From: Azolla caroliniana
Taxonomy: Eukaryota; Polypodiophyta
Reading direction: 5' to 3'
Length of the DNA stretch: 64,000 nucleotides
Assembly: GCA_043228905.1 (NCBI GenBank)
Contig: JBHGNT010000020.1
Coordinates: 9,114,001-9,178,000 of the forward strand
The notes below the pieces were generated by a model that was not told where the DNA came from, made no database searches, and saw nothing but the letters and a program-made list of their open reading frames with translations. The translations under genes and the position numbers were made by a program. This document shows positions 53,776 through 64,000 of the stretch, in pieces (the stretch's first letter is position 1; every line of letters begins with the position of its first letter).

Positions 53776-53935
53776 GCCAGAGACACAAGAAAAAACTTGA
53801 ATTATGAGGTATGGGTCCCTACATCACATCAACCATCATGAAGACATGTGAGTGCACGTTGCGAACACTAGACAAGTGTGTGGTTCCTTACATGATACCC
53901 ATGCGCAAAGTTTTCGAATCGGCCTACTCTACTTA
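53776..53935 (-). other. ~150-bp insertion in copia-B reverse transcriptase
   Basis: The domain breaks after SPVVKMTSIRTVLS and resumes at MDLEVEQLD. The intervening sequence is unlike copia coding sequence, contains stops and has a T-rich stretch before the resumption. I see no clear inverted ends or target duplication. It could be a small insertion or an intron-like segment, though a clean acceptor AG at the join is lacking. Confidence 0.55.
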
Positions 53936-54562
53936 GCACCGTCCGGATGGAGGTCATCTTTACTACTGGGGAAAATATCTCATCGAAGTCCACGCCCTTC
54001 TTCTGTTGGAACCCTTTCACCACGATCCTGGCTTTGTATCTTGGGGGGTTGCCGGCATCTCCCGGTTTAACTTGTACACCCACTTGTTTCGAAGTGCCCG
54101 CTTTCCCTTCGGCAACTCCACCAATTCGTACGTATGGTTCTCATGCAGGGAATCCATCTCATCCTGCATGGCACTTAACCATTTGCGGCTATGGGCATCA
54201 CTTTTAGCTTCCTCGAAGCTTTCTGGCTCCCCCTCATTGGTTAGCAGCACATGCTCTGCATCTGCAAATCTCTGGGGGGCCCTTCTCTCTCTGAGAGGAT
54301 ATCTCTGTCTTTGGCTTTCGGCAACTGGCTCCTCTATTTGTTCTTCATCCGAATCCGATTCGGGGTCTTGGCCAGTTCCGGTTTCACCTATTCCTTCTTC
54401 TTCAGCCTGTCTTGTCTCCTTACCGTCACCGGCCGGTTCATCGAGTGCTAACCGGTCTCTTGCCGGTTGGGTCTGCTCATCGTAGAATTGATCCTTACTG
54501 GTCGACTCGGAGTTCATTATCTTCTTCTCTGACTCCCAGTCGGCGAGCATCTTGTCCTCCAT
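53868..54562 (-). pseudogene. Copia-B linker and reverse transcriptase N-terminus
   Basis: Minus strand 54562-54017 encodes the acidic integrase-RT linker (DEPAGDGKETRQAEEEG, RYPLRERRAPQRFADAEHV) and the reverse transcriptase start (SRKWLSAMQDEMDSLHENHTYELVELPKGKRALRNKWVYKLN). One frameshift later, 54083-53868 continues with PPRYKARIVVKGFQQKKGVDFDEIFSPVVKM. Confidence 0.87.
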
Positions 54563-54606
54563 GAAGATAATATCTCGACTCCGAATACCTTCTTGTCGGC
54601 CAGGTC

Positions 54607-55859
54607 CTACACTCGGTAGCCGAACTCATTGTCGCCGTAATCGAGGAATATGCATGGCCGAGTCTTCGGATCTAATTTTTCTCTCTGGTCCTTAGCTACA
54701 TGCACATACGCAAGACACCCGAATACCTTCAGATACCCGTAGGACACTTCCTTACCGGTCCAGACTCTCTGTGGTGTGTCTCCGTCCAAGGGTAATGAGG
54801 GTGATCTGTTTATCACATATGTTGCCGTCAACAGTGCCTCAGCCCAAAACTTCTTGGGTAATTTTGCATGCGCCAGCAAATACTCCGGACCCTCTCCATT
54901 ATGGTCCGGTTCATCCTCTCGACCAGCCCGTTTAGTTCTGACGTCTTCGGCACGGTAAATTCGTGCCGGATTCCCTTTGAGCGGCAGTACTCCTCGAACT
55001 GTCCCCGGTATTCTCCTCCGTTATCTGCTCGAACCGCCTTCAGCTTCCGGCCGGTTTCTCTTTCCACTCTCGCGTGGAGTTCTTTGAAGACGGATAGCAC
55101 CTGATCCTTCGTCTTCAATGGTGTGGCCCACAACTTCCGATTGTGGTCATCTATGAACGTCACGAAGTACTGCGATCCGGCATGTGACTTCGTGTCCACT
55201 TCACACACATCAGTATGCACCAACTCCAGTGGTGCATTACGTCTCATCGGTGGCCTTGGTCGGAAGGAGGTCCGGTTTTGCTTACCGGCCAGACAATCAG
55301 TGCACTTCTCCAAGTGCACGTTCTTCACTGGAATGAGGTTGTCGTCTGCAAGCCTCTTCATCCCCTTCTCACTCATGTGACACAACCTCTTGTGCCACAG
55401 CTCACCGGCAGTGTCGGAAGCCATGTTCACTTCTTCCGGGCATAACCGGGCATTCATCAGGTACAACATGTTGACCTTCCGGATCAGGCTCCCTTTGCTG
55501 AATTTCATGACTCCGTTCTGGATGCTACCCTTGTAGCCTTCATCATCTAGCCGACCGGCCGATATCAGGTTCAGTCGGACCTCCAGAATGTGTCGGACAT
55601 CCTTTAGGAACAACTTGCATCCGGTTGGGGTTGTCAACCACACGTCTCCTATGCCGACAATTCGGCATGTACCTTCATTCCCCATCCGGACACAACTGTG
55701 ATCACCAGCTGTGTAGGATGAGAAGTATTTATGGTCCGGGGTAAGGTGGAACGACGCTCCGGAATCAACTACCCAGGTCATTTCATCGCTGGCAAGGTTT
55801 AGCTCACTCTCCTCGGTGATGAGCATCAACTCTTCTTCACTTGCCGCGATTGCCGTCAT
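54607..55859 (-). pseudogene. Copia-B protease and integrase
   Basis: Open from 55859: protease TWVVDSGASFHLTPDHKYF with intact catalytic Asp, pre-integrase ELWHKRLCHMSEKGMKRLA with its Cys pair (CTDCLAGK), and integrase core LVHTDVCEVD, YFVTFIDDHNRKLWATP, VRADNGGEYRG and LNGLVERMNRTIMERV. A frameshift near 54860 moves the end (AKLPKKFWAEALLTATYVINRSPSLPL, LKVFGCLAYVHVAKDQREKLDPK) to a second frame. Apart from that shift the segment has no stops. Confidence 0.9.
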
Positions 55860-56689
55860 TCCCTTCTGGTCCGGCCCCTCTGGTCTTTATCGTTCCGGTC
55901 CGGTGTCCGCTTCGAATTGGTGCCATCGGTTTCCTTGTCTTTTCGGAAGTGCCGACAGTTTTTCTGGAAGTGTCCCGGCTTGCCGCAATAGAAGCAAGTA
56001 GGCCTCCCCCTTGACTTCGATCGTGTCCCCGACTTCTCTAGGTTCTGGGGACTACGGTTCCTTTGTCTTCTGCGTTCCGATTTGGTGAGGAGCGCTTTGG
56101 AGTCGGAGCTCGTATCCTTATCTTTCCGACGCGCCTCCTCATCTAGCAAGCTTGATTTCACTCTTGCTAGGGATAACCGTTTCGCTTCCGGCCCGGCGTT
56201 GCCCAAAGTGACAACCAACGTCTCCCAGCTATTTGGGAGGGAACCGAGCAGGAGTAGTGTTAGTACCTCATCAGCTAGAGGTACTTCCAATGATGTTGCC
56301 TGGTGAATCAGCCCCTGGAAGGCATTCATGTGCTCCACCATGCTGGAGCCATCTTGGTACCGAAGTCTTACTAGCTTCCAAAATACTGAAACCTGATTAA
56401 CAACATTTTTGTTTTGAAACATAATGCCGATCTTCTCCTAGAGCTCATGAGCCTTGCTCTCTTCATTGAAGTTGTTGTATAGAATCATGTCAATGAAGCA
56501 CCGTATGTACGCCGTTGTCTTCATGTGCATCACCTCCCATATCGTGGCATCGATTTTGTCCGATCTCTTGTCCCCGAACTGAACCGGCAACCAAAGATCT
56601 TTAACCACGAGCATGTCCCTCATCTTCGACTTCCACACGGAATAGTTGGAGCCGGTGAGCTTGAACATGCCTCCCAACGAATCATCCAT
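55856..56689 (-). pseudogene. Copia-B gag
   Basis: The ATG at 56689 lies 17 bases after the primer-binding site. MDDSLGGMFKLTGSNYSVWKSKMRDMLVVKDL is the gag N-terminus. A TAG at 56438 interrupts it; the rest (56422-55856) reads LVRLRYQDGSSMVEHMNAFQGLIHQ and ends with the zinc knuckle PTCFYCGKPGHFQKNC. One stop is the only defect I see. Confidence 0.88.
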
Positions 56690-56705
56690 TTTTCTGTGTC
56701 GTTTT

Positions 56706-56717
56706 GCTCTGATACCA
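56706..56717 (-). other. Copia-B primer-binding site
   Basis: Minus strand TGGTATCAGAGC, complementary to initiator-Met tRNA, three bases inside the 5' LTR end. Confidence 0.92.
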
Positions 56718-56720
56718 ATT

Positions 56721-57333
56721 TGTCGTGGAATACGCGGTATAATCTCCGGCGACAACCGAAGGTTAAATCACTTGATACAATCGAACACAGAAGAAATGGG
56801 AATGGAGGTAAGTGCACGAACAAACAAAAGAGAATACATAGGATATTAACGTGGAAAACCCTGAGAGGGAAAAACCACGAGAGTCGACAGACTCCAAACT
56901 ATCACTATGTAAAGTAATACAACAGGGAGCACAGAGGCAACGACCTCTTGCTCACAATCTTCGCCTCGCGGTGGTTACAACAGAGACACAATCTCTGTAT
57001 GTCGCTCTCTCTCTCTCTCTCTCTTACGCACTGTACAGAGGTTACACCAATAACTCTATCATCATAGTTATTAAGTTTGCTCTAGGTCATATTTATACTA
57101 ATATGACTTTCGGGCTATTTACAAATATAGCCCTAGTGAGCTCTCTGGAACATATTTACATATATGTCCCTTCCATCCGATGAGAGGTTCTCACCGGGCC
57201 TGCAACATCCGGTTCTCACCGGGTCTTCTGTTGCCGGGTACGCCACATCCGGTTCTCACGGGGTCTTCTGTTGCCGGGTACTCCACATATGGATTCTTCT
57301 CACTTCCCATCCGGAGGGACCTGTTTCCTAACA
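56721..57333 (-). repeat. Copia-B 5' LTR
   Basis: 613 bp, same ends as the 3' copy, with two 40-bp minisatellite units (57210-57289). Confidence 0.95.
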
Positions 57334-57338
57334 CGTAT
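57334..57338. repeat. Right target-site duplication of copia-B
   Basis: CGTAT versus CATAT on the left; the difference is a CpG-type transition. Confidence 0.75.
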
Positions 57339-58276
57339 TCTGCCATTTTTGACTTGCCTTTGTCCATCTTCGGGCTAGGCCGTGATGTGCTTTGATCGCT
57401 CAAAGGCTCTTGTGGTCCGCTCAGTCGGGTTGTGATCAGACTTTCTTTGAACATACGCGTAAGGCGTTCTTGTTCGGTGGATTCTGGCGCGAGCGGAGTC
57501 GGAGTCGAAGTTGTCTCTGGTGCGTACCAGGATGCGGACTCGTCAAAAATGACGTCTTGACTTACTCGAGATTTTCGAGTTGAGGGGTTGTAGCACTTGT
57601 ACCCCTTTTGCTCCAGTGAGTATCCTACGAGGATACATTTCTCCGACTTCGGGTTGAGCTTTTGATGCTTCTCGTCGGGGATGTGCACGTACGCAATGGA
57701 GCCGAATATCCGAACATGTGATAGGTTCGGCTTCTTTCCGAAGAATCTTTCGTGCGGAGTGACCTCGTGCACGCCGGATGTTGTGCACCGGTTCATTAGG
57801 TAGACGACCGTATTTGCAGCTTCGGCCCAATAAGACTTAGGCATATGCTTCTCATTCATCATTGCCCGCGCTACTTCGAGGATGTGCCGATTTTTGCGCT
57901 CGGCTACCCCGTTTTGTTGCGGAGTGTGTCAGCAAGTGAATTCTCGCCGAATTCCTTCCTTTCGGAGATACGCCATGAAATCGTCCGAGAAGTACTCCTT
58001 GCTGTAATCCGATCGAAGACAATGTACATGTCGGCCCGTGGCTTTCTCAACTTCATTCTTGAATTTTTGGAAGTGTCCGAACACTTCGCTCTTTTGTCGC
58101 ATCGGATAGATCCAAGTGTGCCTAGAAAAGTCGTCGATGAAGAGCACGTGATATCGGCATCTGCCGAATGTTGCCGTTTGAGCCGAACCCCATACATCGG
58201 AATGAATTACGTCGAGTACGCCTTTGCTCACGTTCCACTCCTTCGGAAATGGGTGTCGGTGTTGCTTGCCGAATTG
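57339..58276 (-). pseudogene. Copia-A integrase
   Basis: Minus strand: HSDVWGSAQTATFG, HVLFIDDFSRHTWIYP, CLRSDYSKEYF, then a TGA at 57929-57931 in TC*HTPQQNG where copia-2 has Arg, then NGVAERKNRHILE, MPKSYWAEAANTVVYLMNR and VRIFGSIAYVHIPDEKHQKLNPKS. The C-terminal linker leads to AEY, where copia-B is inserted. The catalytic acidic residues are present. Confidence 0.87.
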
Positions 58277-59818
58277 TCACGCTTCGCATACACCTTCAAT
58301 CTCCTTCTCTTTGAATGTCGGGAGTCCGATGATGACTCCTTTCGATTTCATTACTTTGAGTTTGTTGAGATTGATGTGGCCGATTCGCTTATGCCATAAC
58401 TCTATGTTGGAGTTGGCTTTCGTGCTTTTCGGGAACATGGCGGATTTCATCTCGTGCGAATCGAGAATGAACATCCAACCCTCTCTTCTTCCGCGTGCGA
58501 TGATTTGGCCTTCTTTTTCGATGAAACACCCTTCTTGGTCGAATCGTACTTGCATCCCTTGCTCAACCATTTGGCCGACTGAGACCAAATTCTTCGTGAT
58601 GGTGGGAACATGCAAGACATTTTTAATGTATGTTTGCTTACCTCTTTCGCCGAACGGAACATTGCTGATGTGCCGAATCAGGTGCGTAGTGTCATCTCCG
58701 GTTTTGACATAACAGGGTCGCTCCGGCTCTCGAAGTTCGAGAAACCATTCTTTATGGGATGTCATATGATTTGAGGCTCCGGAGTCAACAAACCATACGT
58801 CCTCCGGATTGAAGGCACTAGTTGAGGTAGAGGCTGACATAGAGTTTGCTCTATGTTTCATCATGAACATTCCGCCACGGTCGGAGTTGTACACGTACAT
58901 TCCGCTATACTCTTCGTAGTCGGAATTGTGTGCGTAATTCGTGAGTTGTCGGCTTGTGGAAGCCAATTCACGCATCTTCTTTTGGCACTCTTCTTCGTGG
59001 TGGCCGAGCTTTCCGCAATATCCGCATTCGGTTGCGTTTTGACGGCTCGGGTCGGAGTGGAAGCTCCCCCTTCTTGCGAAGGTTCCTCGTTGGCCTCCGT
59101 TTTGTGGCCGAAATTGGGAGTTGTTGTCGTAGGTCGGACCTCGTCCGCCTTGTCCTTGGCCGAATCGGCCTCTCGCTCGTCTGTGTCCTCTTCCTCCATT
59201 AGAGTGCGTGTAGAGCATGTGGCCTTCCGACTCATTGCTCCTTATACGCACGTGGTTTTCTTCGACCAATAGCATTGATTGGAGCTTGAAGAAGGAGGGA
59301 GATTTCTCTCGTGCTAGAACGACGGTTCACATTACGCCGAACCGTGGTGCGAGGCCGCCGAGGCATATTTTCACCATCTCATCATCATCTATACTTACGC
59401 TTATTGAGCCGAGCGAGTCGCAAAGCTCCTTGATCTTCAAGGTGTATGTCGTGATGGACATGTCCCTTTGTTGAATGTTGTTCAACTCTTGGCGGAGTTA
59501 AAGCTTCCTCGCGGTCGTGTTGGCGGCGAAAATCTTTCGTAGATTTTCCCACGCTTCCTTCGGCGTCTTGGCTTCTCGAATGTAACCGAGCATGTGATCG
59601 TGAACACATGTCACCAAACAATACATCACGCGGCTTGTGGCTTGCTCCCATGTCGCGTATCCGAGAGCCGCTTCGGCGGGTCAGTCTTCATGCGCTCCTT
59701 TGATGTAGCTCCAATAGCCTTGTCCGACAAGGTATTGGTGCATCTTGTACTCCCAAGATGCGAAGTTGTTTCGATCCAACTTCTCGATAGGGAGAGCGCT
59801 CCCCATTTGAGTATTCAT
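58277..59818 (-). pseudogene. Copia-A gag and protease
   Basis: Gag starts at the ATG at 59818 (MNTQMGSALPIEKLDRNNF, ASWEYKMHQYLVGQGYW), 148 bases after the primer site. Stops follow HED, LARKL-type and FGVM segments. From 59275 the frame is open: LLVEENHVRIRSNESEGHM, a Gly/Arg/Gln-rich stretch (RGHRRARGRFGQGQGGRGP), the zinc knuckle CGYCGKLGHHEEEC, and the protease VWFVDSGASNHMTSHKEWF with catalytic Asp intact. It ends with the pre-integrase LWHKRIGHINLNKLK. Three stops in gag prevent full-length translation. Confidence 0.87.
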
Positions 59819-59965
59819 TATGTCGATTCTTCTTTTTCTTCTTCTCTCTTCGAATGCGAGATATGTAGCGAAGCTACGATAGCGATGAGCTGGTTCTTGG
59901 TCGTCCACGTGGAGCACAACACATGATCACGATGAGGCGAATGGGCTAGATCGAGCTACCAAATC

Positions 59966-59977
59966 GCTCTGATACCA
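59966..59977 (-). other. Copia-A primer-binding site
   Basis: Minus strand TGGTATCAGAGC, directly adjacent to the 5' LTR end; complement of initiator-Met tRNA. Confidence 0.95.
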
Positions 59978-60361
59978 TGTAAAGAATCAAGAGATGGATT
60001 CTTGTGAAGCGGAATAGGTGTGAACTGTGTGTGTGTGTGTATGAGATAGATAGATAGATAGAGAGAGACACAGAGTATACGCAAGGTTAAGTATATTAAC
60101 AAAGGAGAAAGACTCAACACTATACAAGGTGGGAGGAGGGTGCTTTATGTAGTCACCCTCTCTCTTCATTAACTACAAGGCTCATGGAGCATGGGGAATG
60201 TGAAAGCTCATAAGTTATGTGTCATAGAATATGATTCTATGACTCATACTAAATGCTAGAATACAAAGAGGTGACTTAATGGTGACTCTTGACCGTTGGA
60301 GTGTCTATTCACTCTCAAGGTGAGTTCACACACTAGACCAAGTTGAGCTTGATTCTCAACA
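59978..60361 (-). repeat. Copia-A 5' LTR
   Basis: 384 bp, same ends as 49290-49703, shorter because of fewer GATA/GA units. Confidence 0.95.
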
Positions 60362-60366
60362 ATTAT
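60362..60366. repeat. Right target-site duplication of copia-A
   Basis: ATTAT, identical to 49285-49289. Confidence 0.92.
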
Positions 60367-60644
60367 ATTATATGAAGAGTAAGTACAAGAATAGCTATGA
60401 GGCTTTAGACTGACGTTGAACCGATTTGGTTTGAATAATGCCTTGTACCTCCTTTTATAGTGTTTTCAGGAGTACTCCTGAAGTTTCTAGAATGTTCGAG
60501 AGAAATCTAGAAATATACATCGATTTTCTATAGTGAAATAATAAATGAAAATAATATTCTTCGTATTACAATATATAATCTAATGGCAAGGGATCGATCC
60601 ATGTAACATAAGGTCATGGGTTCGAATCTTGCCATATCATGACA
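60362..60644 (-). repeat. Gypsy-D 3' LTR, proximal piece
   Basis: Minus strand starts TGTCATGATATGGCAAGATTCGAACC, preceded by a purine tract AAAGGAAGGATAG. The GATTCGAAC segment is shared with the start of the gypsy-1 LTR. Confidence 0.75.
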
Positions 60645-63592
60645 CTATCCTTCCTTTAAAACGACGAGTGTTACGAGTCGTTTTGGATTGAGGACCTGAT
60701 TTGTCTAGATATTGACGATGGAAGTCTTCAAGAAGAGCACGAGCATTGGTCACATTCGCTATTGGTTCCCAAGTACGCTTGCTAGGGCTATATCCTAGCC
60801 AATCGACCAAATAGTAGAGGTTGCTGCGAACAATCTTGGAATCAAGGATGGCGGCAACCTTGTACTCAGGTCCATCTTCAAGTTCAATCGGAGGTGGAGG
60901 TGGTTTGATACGACCTGGGATAGTGTTGTCCAGATAGGGTTCTAGAAGAGAACTATGAAATACCGGATGTATCCGTAGTTGCGGAGGTAGATCGAGACGA
61001 AAAGCGACATCATTAATTTTTTCGATAATACGGAAAGGACCCAATCGCCGATAATCCAATTTATCGCATGGACAAGTAGTCTTGATGTGTCGTCGTAATA
61101 GCCATACCCAATCTCCAATGGTATAATTGGATGGAAGTTGATGACGATTCGCATAATCCTTGTGTGTTTGTTGAGCTTGTTGTAAATGAGTAGATAAATC
61201 CGCCTGTATCTTGCGTAATTGCTCCAAACGATCCTCTACACAAGGATTTGTGGGTAATTCCGGAGTTTTGAATACACACCACCGGGGATGATAGCTTGTA
61301 TAAGCATAAAATGATGTAACCTTAGTCGATGAGTGGACAGAGTTATTATACGCAAATTCGGCGAAGTGAAGAAGATCTGCCCAATCATCTTGGTTATAGC
61401 TTAGAAAACACCAAAGATACAATTCCAATGTTTGATTTGTTCATTCTGCTTGTCCGTCTATTTGCGGTTGGTAGCCGGAGGAGAGATTACAAGTGACCTT
61501 GAGCATTTTGAAGAGGGGCTTCCAGAATTTCGAGACGAACTGGGGTCCACGGTCACTGATGATACTATTGGGGAGGCCATGATGCCGACATACCTCACGC
61601 ATGACAATTTCAGCGGTTTCTTCACTAAGGATTTCCTTAGTACATGGCAGGAAATGGGCCATCTTTGTATATCGATCTACTATTGTTAAGATCGCATCGA
61701 ATCCCTTAGAAACTAGAAGATCTGTGATGAAATATAGAACAATGGATTGCCACGTCTTGCTTGGAATTGGTAATGGTTCCAATAAACCATATGGATGATG
61801 TCTTGGCATCTTTGCTCTACAACATGTATCACATGTCTGAACATAATCTTAGAGAAATCGTCGCATATGGGGCCACCAAAATGATCGTTGTACTAAATCT
61901 AACGTTTTAGTACTACCAAAATGCCTAGCTGTATATGTGTCATGACAATTTTGGACTACTTGAAGGTGACAAGAACCATTAGGAACATACAAGAGCTTCG
62001 TAAAGAATAGTAATCCATCATGACATTCGAATTGTCGATAATTCGTACTTGGTTGTTGGGACTATGAACAAGATGCTCGAGAGGGATCAATTTGTGATAG
62101 AATAGCTTGAGCGAAAGCATCTGTCTTCAAGTCCTCATGTATGGTATGGATAATGTGGGAATCCAATGGCATATCGAAAACCCGCGTTGCTTGCAGTCGT
62201 GTTGGTCCCAAGATTACTTGTTTTTGGTTATCGAATGCTAGCTCACCGGGATGCGGTGCTAGATACGAATGCCGCGATAACACATTTGCCTTCCCTTGCT
62301 TCTTCCCAGGACGATATGTAATTTTGAAGTCGAAATAAGTGTAGATTTGGGCCCACAGAGCTTGACGTCGATTTAATACACGAGCATTCTGGAAGTAGGC
62401 AAGATTTTTGTGATCGCTAAATACGGTGACTTGATGAGAAGATCCCTCCATTAGGTAAAAGAGTCCACTATTGCTAATAGCTCTTTATCTTGAATTTCAT
62501 AGTTGATTTCGGCAACGTCAAGCTTGCATGAGTGGAAAGCCACAAGATGTAGCTTTTCATCATCGCCTTGTTGTGAAAGAATGCTACCCAAGGCGAAATC
62601 CGGCGCGTCTGCCTCAATGATGAAAGGTTTTGCTGGATCAACATGAGCTAGAATAGGAGCTAATGTGAATGCCTTCTTAAGAATCTCAAAAGCCATGTCC
62701 ACTTCTTTAGAACAAACAAACGACTGCCCCTTCTTGGTGAGGTGTGTGAGAGGTAGAATAAGCTTTGAGTAATCCTGGATAAACTTGCGGTAAAAATTGG
62801 CAAAGCCTAAAAAGCATTGCACATCTCGCAACGAACGTGGAGTCTGCCACTCTATCACAACTTTGACCTTAGCTGGATCCATAGAGATGCTTTCCGAGGA
62901 GATGACATAGCCTAGAAATTACACCTGGTTGCACTCGAAATTACATTTTTTTAGTTTTGCATAAAGTCCATGTTCTCGAAGCCGTTTTAGTACTAACAGT
63001 ACATTAGAATCATGCTCTTCTTGGGTCTTCGAATAAACCAGTAGATCATCTAAATAGATGATCAAACAAACATCCAAGAGATCTCAGGATATATCACTTG
63101 CCATGTGCTGGAAGACTGCTGGTGCATTAGTGAGACCGAAGGCATGACCGTATACTCGATGTGCCCATATTTGGTGCGAAACGCGGTCTTCCATTCATCT
63201 CCTGGTCGGATCCGTATGAGGCTATATGCTCCTCGTAAGTCGATCTTTGTGAAGAACCTTGCACCATTGATCCGTTCTAAAAGACTTGAGATAAGGGGGA
63301 GTGCATACCTATTCCTGATGATGCCCTTATTCAAGCCACGGTAAGCTACGATGAGACGAAGTGATCCATCCTTTTTCTTGACAAAGAAAATGGGTGCGCC
63401 GGCTGGAGATTTCAAATTTCGAATAAAACCATTTGCCAAATTGTCATCTATATAGGCTCGAAGGACTTCTAGCTCAGTTGGTGACGAGTTGTAGATCGGG
63501 CCCCATGGTGGCTCTTTTCCCGGTTGTAAATCAATGGGGCAATCATACGGTCGGTGGTGAGGAAGCTTATTGGCTTGTACCTTATTGAAAAT
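60645..63592 (-). pseudogene. Gypsy-D pol: RT, RNase H, integrase, chromodomain
   Basis: From 63592 down: [59 protein letters not shown], a frameshift, YLDDLLVYSKTQEEH, FLGFANFYRKFIQDYS, RNase H IEADAPDFALGSIL and IQDKELLAIVDSF, VFSDHKNLAYF, integrase YFITDLLVSKGFD, VDRYTKMAHFLPCT, SDRGPQFVSKFW, and a C-terminal chromodomain (PEYKVAAILDSKIVRSNLYYLVDWLGYSPSKRTWEP). Frames change at least four times, so it is dead. It encodes the same protein layout as gypsy-1 but is a separate family. Protease and gag lie beyond the interruption at 63593. Confidence 0.88.
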
Positions 63593-64000
63593 GTTACCCG
63601 TATAGGTGTACGAGAGGGTTAGGTATAATGTGGAAGGTGGTGTGTAAGGTGTAGTATGAAATGTGAATGTGTGAGTGTTAGGTGAGGTAAGTAGGTGTAA
63701 CTAACCCACTTGGCTTTTTATGTACTAATCTTGTACTATTTAAACCCCACTCGTAGGGCATGGAAAAAGAAGGAGAAATATAGTGAAGTTACCCTCAAAC
63801 CGTGTTTGTTTCAAATCTCTCTCCCTCTCTCATTAATTCTCTTTGTGCATCTCACTCTCCCTCTCCCTCACATTCAAAATCCCTTGGGAGGGGGGTGGAG
63901 CTGATCTTGGCTCCACCCCCCACCCATAAACACATGAAATGCCCTACGGCCTAACCCCCCTTGAGAAGAAGTCTCTCTCTTTCTCCCTCTCCATCACTAA
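63593..64000 (+). mobile_element. Probable LTR of a further element, continues past window
   Basis: Gypsy-D pol is readable up to 63595 and then breaks off at TGTTACCCGTATAGG. The following 400 bp is non-coding, with a TATA-like TATTTAAA near 63737 and pyrimidine-rich tracts, as expected for an LTR. No second copy is in the window, so orientation and end are unknown. Confidence 0.45.

Larger units (their letters stand above)
51716..57333 (-). mobile_element. Copia-B, complete structure, nested in copia-A
   Basis: LTRs at 51716-52510 and 56721-57333, purine tract (minus strand AGTGAAGGGGGAGTT) next to the 3' LTR, primer-binding site TGGTATCAGAGC at 56706-56717, and a near-perfect 5-bp target duplication. 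Copia-A coding sequence resumes in frame across it (AEY ... AEDHFDDD). Total 5618 bp. By eye about 18 substitutions separate the LTRs over some 480 shared bases, and the repeat number differs. Confidence 0.93.
49290..60361 (-). mobile_element. Copia-A, complete structure, split by copia-B
   Basis: LTRs at 49290-49703 and 59978-60361, target duplication ATTAT, primer-binding site TGGTATCAGAGC (minus strand, 59966-59977) and purine tract AGGGGGCG next to the 3' LTR make this a complete Ty1/copia insertion, 11.07 kb including 5.6 kb of copia-B. It sits in the 3' LTR of gypsy-D. Outside the microsatellites the LTRs differ at only three positions, yet the coding region has several stops. Confidence 0.93.
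49139..63592 (-). mobile_element. Gypsy-D, chromodomain Ty3/gypsy element, interrupted
   Basis: Pol (60645-63592) and the 3' LTR are on the minus strand. The 3' LTR is in two pieces, 60362-60644 and 49139-49289, separated by copia-A. Rejoined it would be about 429 bp, starting TGTCATGATATGG and ending TTCTTGACA. The 5' portion (protease, gag, 5' LTR) is cut off at about 63593 by another LTR-like sequence and the window end. Confidence 0.8.

Noticed and set aside
60585-60633. Possible tRNA-like sequence with GGCAAG/CTTGCC pairing and a T-arm-like GGTTCGAATC
   Set aside because: Only 49 nt long, with no D or anticodon arm, and it sits at the end of the gypsy-D LTR where gypsy-1 has a similar motif. 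Treated as an LTR terminus feature.

Overview
This window is nuclear DNA of a land plant, most likely a fern or a related seed-free vascular plant. The evidence is a cytosolic ribosomal protein gene with spliceosomal introns, a tonoplast sugar transporter gene, two giant intronless PLS-type pentatricopeptide repeat (PPR) genes, and a heavy load of nested Ty1/copia and Ty3/gypsy retrotransposons. The species assignment is inference only.

Layout. 1-4.8 kb: decayed copia element (copia-1), plus strand, its 5' LTR outside the window. 6.4-9.3 kb: PPR gene 1, minus strand. 10.5-20.1 kb: decayed, 5'-truncated copia (copia-2), split by a complete, young chromodomain gypsy element (13685-18974, LTRs 353 bp with two differences, target duplication CCGAC). 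21.7-25.1 kb: PPR gene 2, minus strand, clearly related to gene 1. 26.1-27.6 kb: a tandem array with a 202-bp two-part higher-order unit, whose decayed flank holds a small element with 67-bp inverted termini. 27.7-31.0 kb: RPS7, five coding exons, with site II and telo-box motifs upstream. 35.7-40.2 kb: a monosaccharide-sensing/tonoplast sugar transporter gene, five exons, first intron apparently GC-AG. 40.9-42.0 kb: LINE relic. 42.1-45.7 kb: an LTR element encoding gag and protease but no recognisable reverse transcriptase. 46.8-47.2 kb: solo LTR with target duplication ATACT.

47.5-64 kb is a Russian-doll nest. Copia-C (plus) is interrupted by chromodomain gypsy-D (minus). The 3' LTR of gypsy-D is split by copia-A (minus, 49290-60361, TSD ATTAT). 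Copia-A is split by copia-B (minus, 51716-57333, TSD CATAT/CGTAT). Gypsy-D is also cut at about 63593 by what looks like the LTR of a further element running out of the window.

Only four host genes are supported: two PPR genes (probable organelle RNA factors), RPS7 (small ribosomal subunit) and the sugar transporter (vacuolar membrane). They are independent eukaryotic transcription units with no operon logic. I did not find a new defence or metabolic system. The observations I rate highest are the gag-protease-only element, an LTR-divergence paradox between copia-A and nested copia-B, the inverted-repeat element with duplicated TATA segments, an exon-boundary duplication inside RPS7, and a GNRA-capped hairpin near the predicted RNA start of the young gypsy element.
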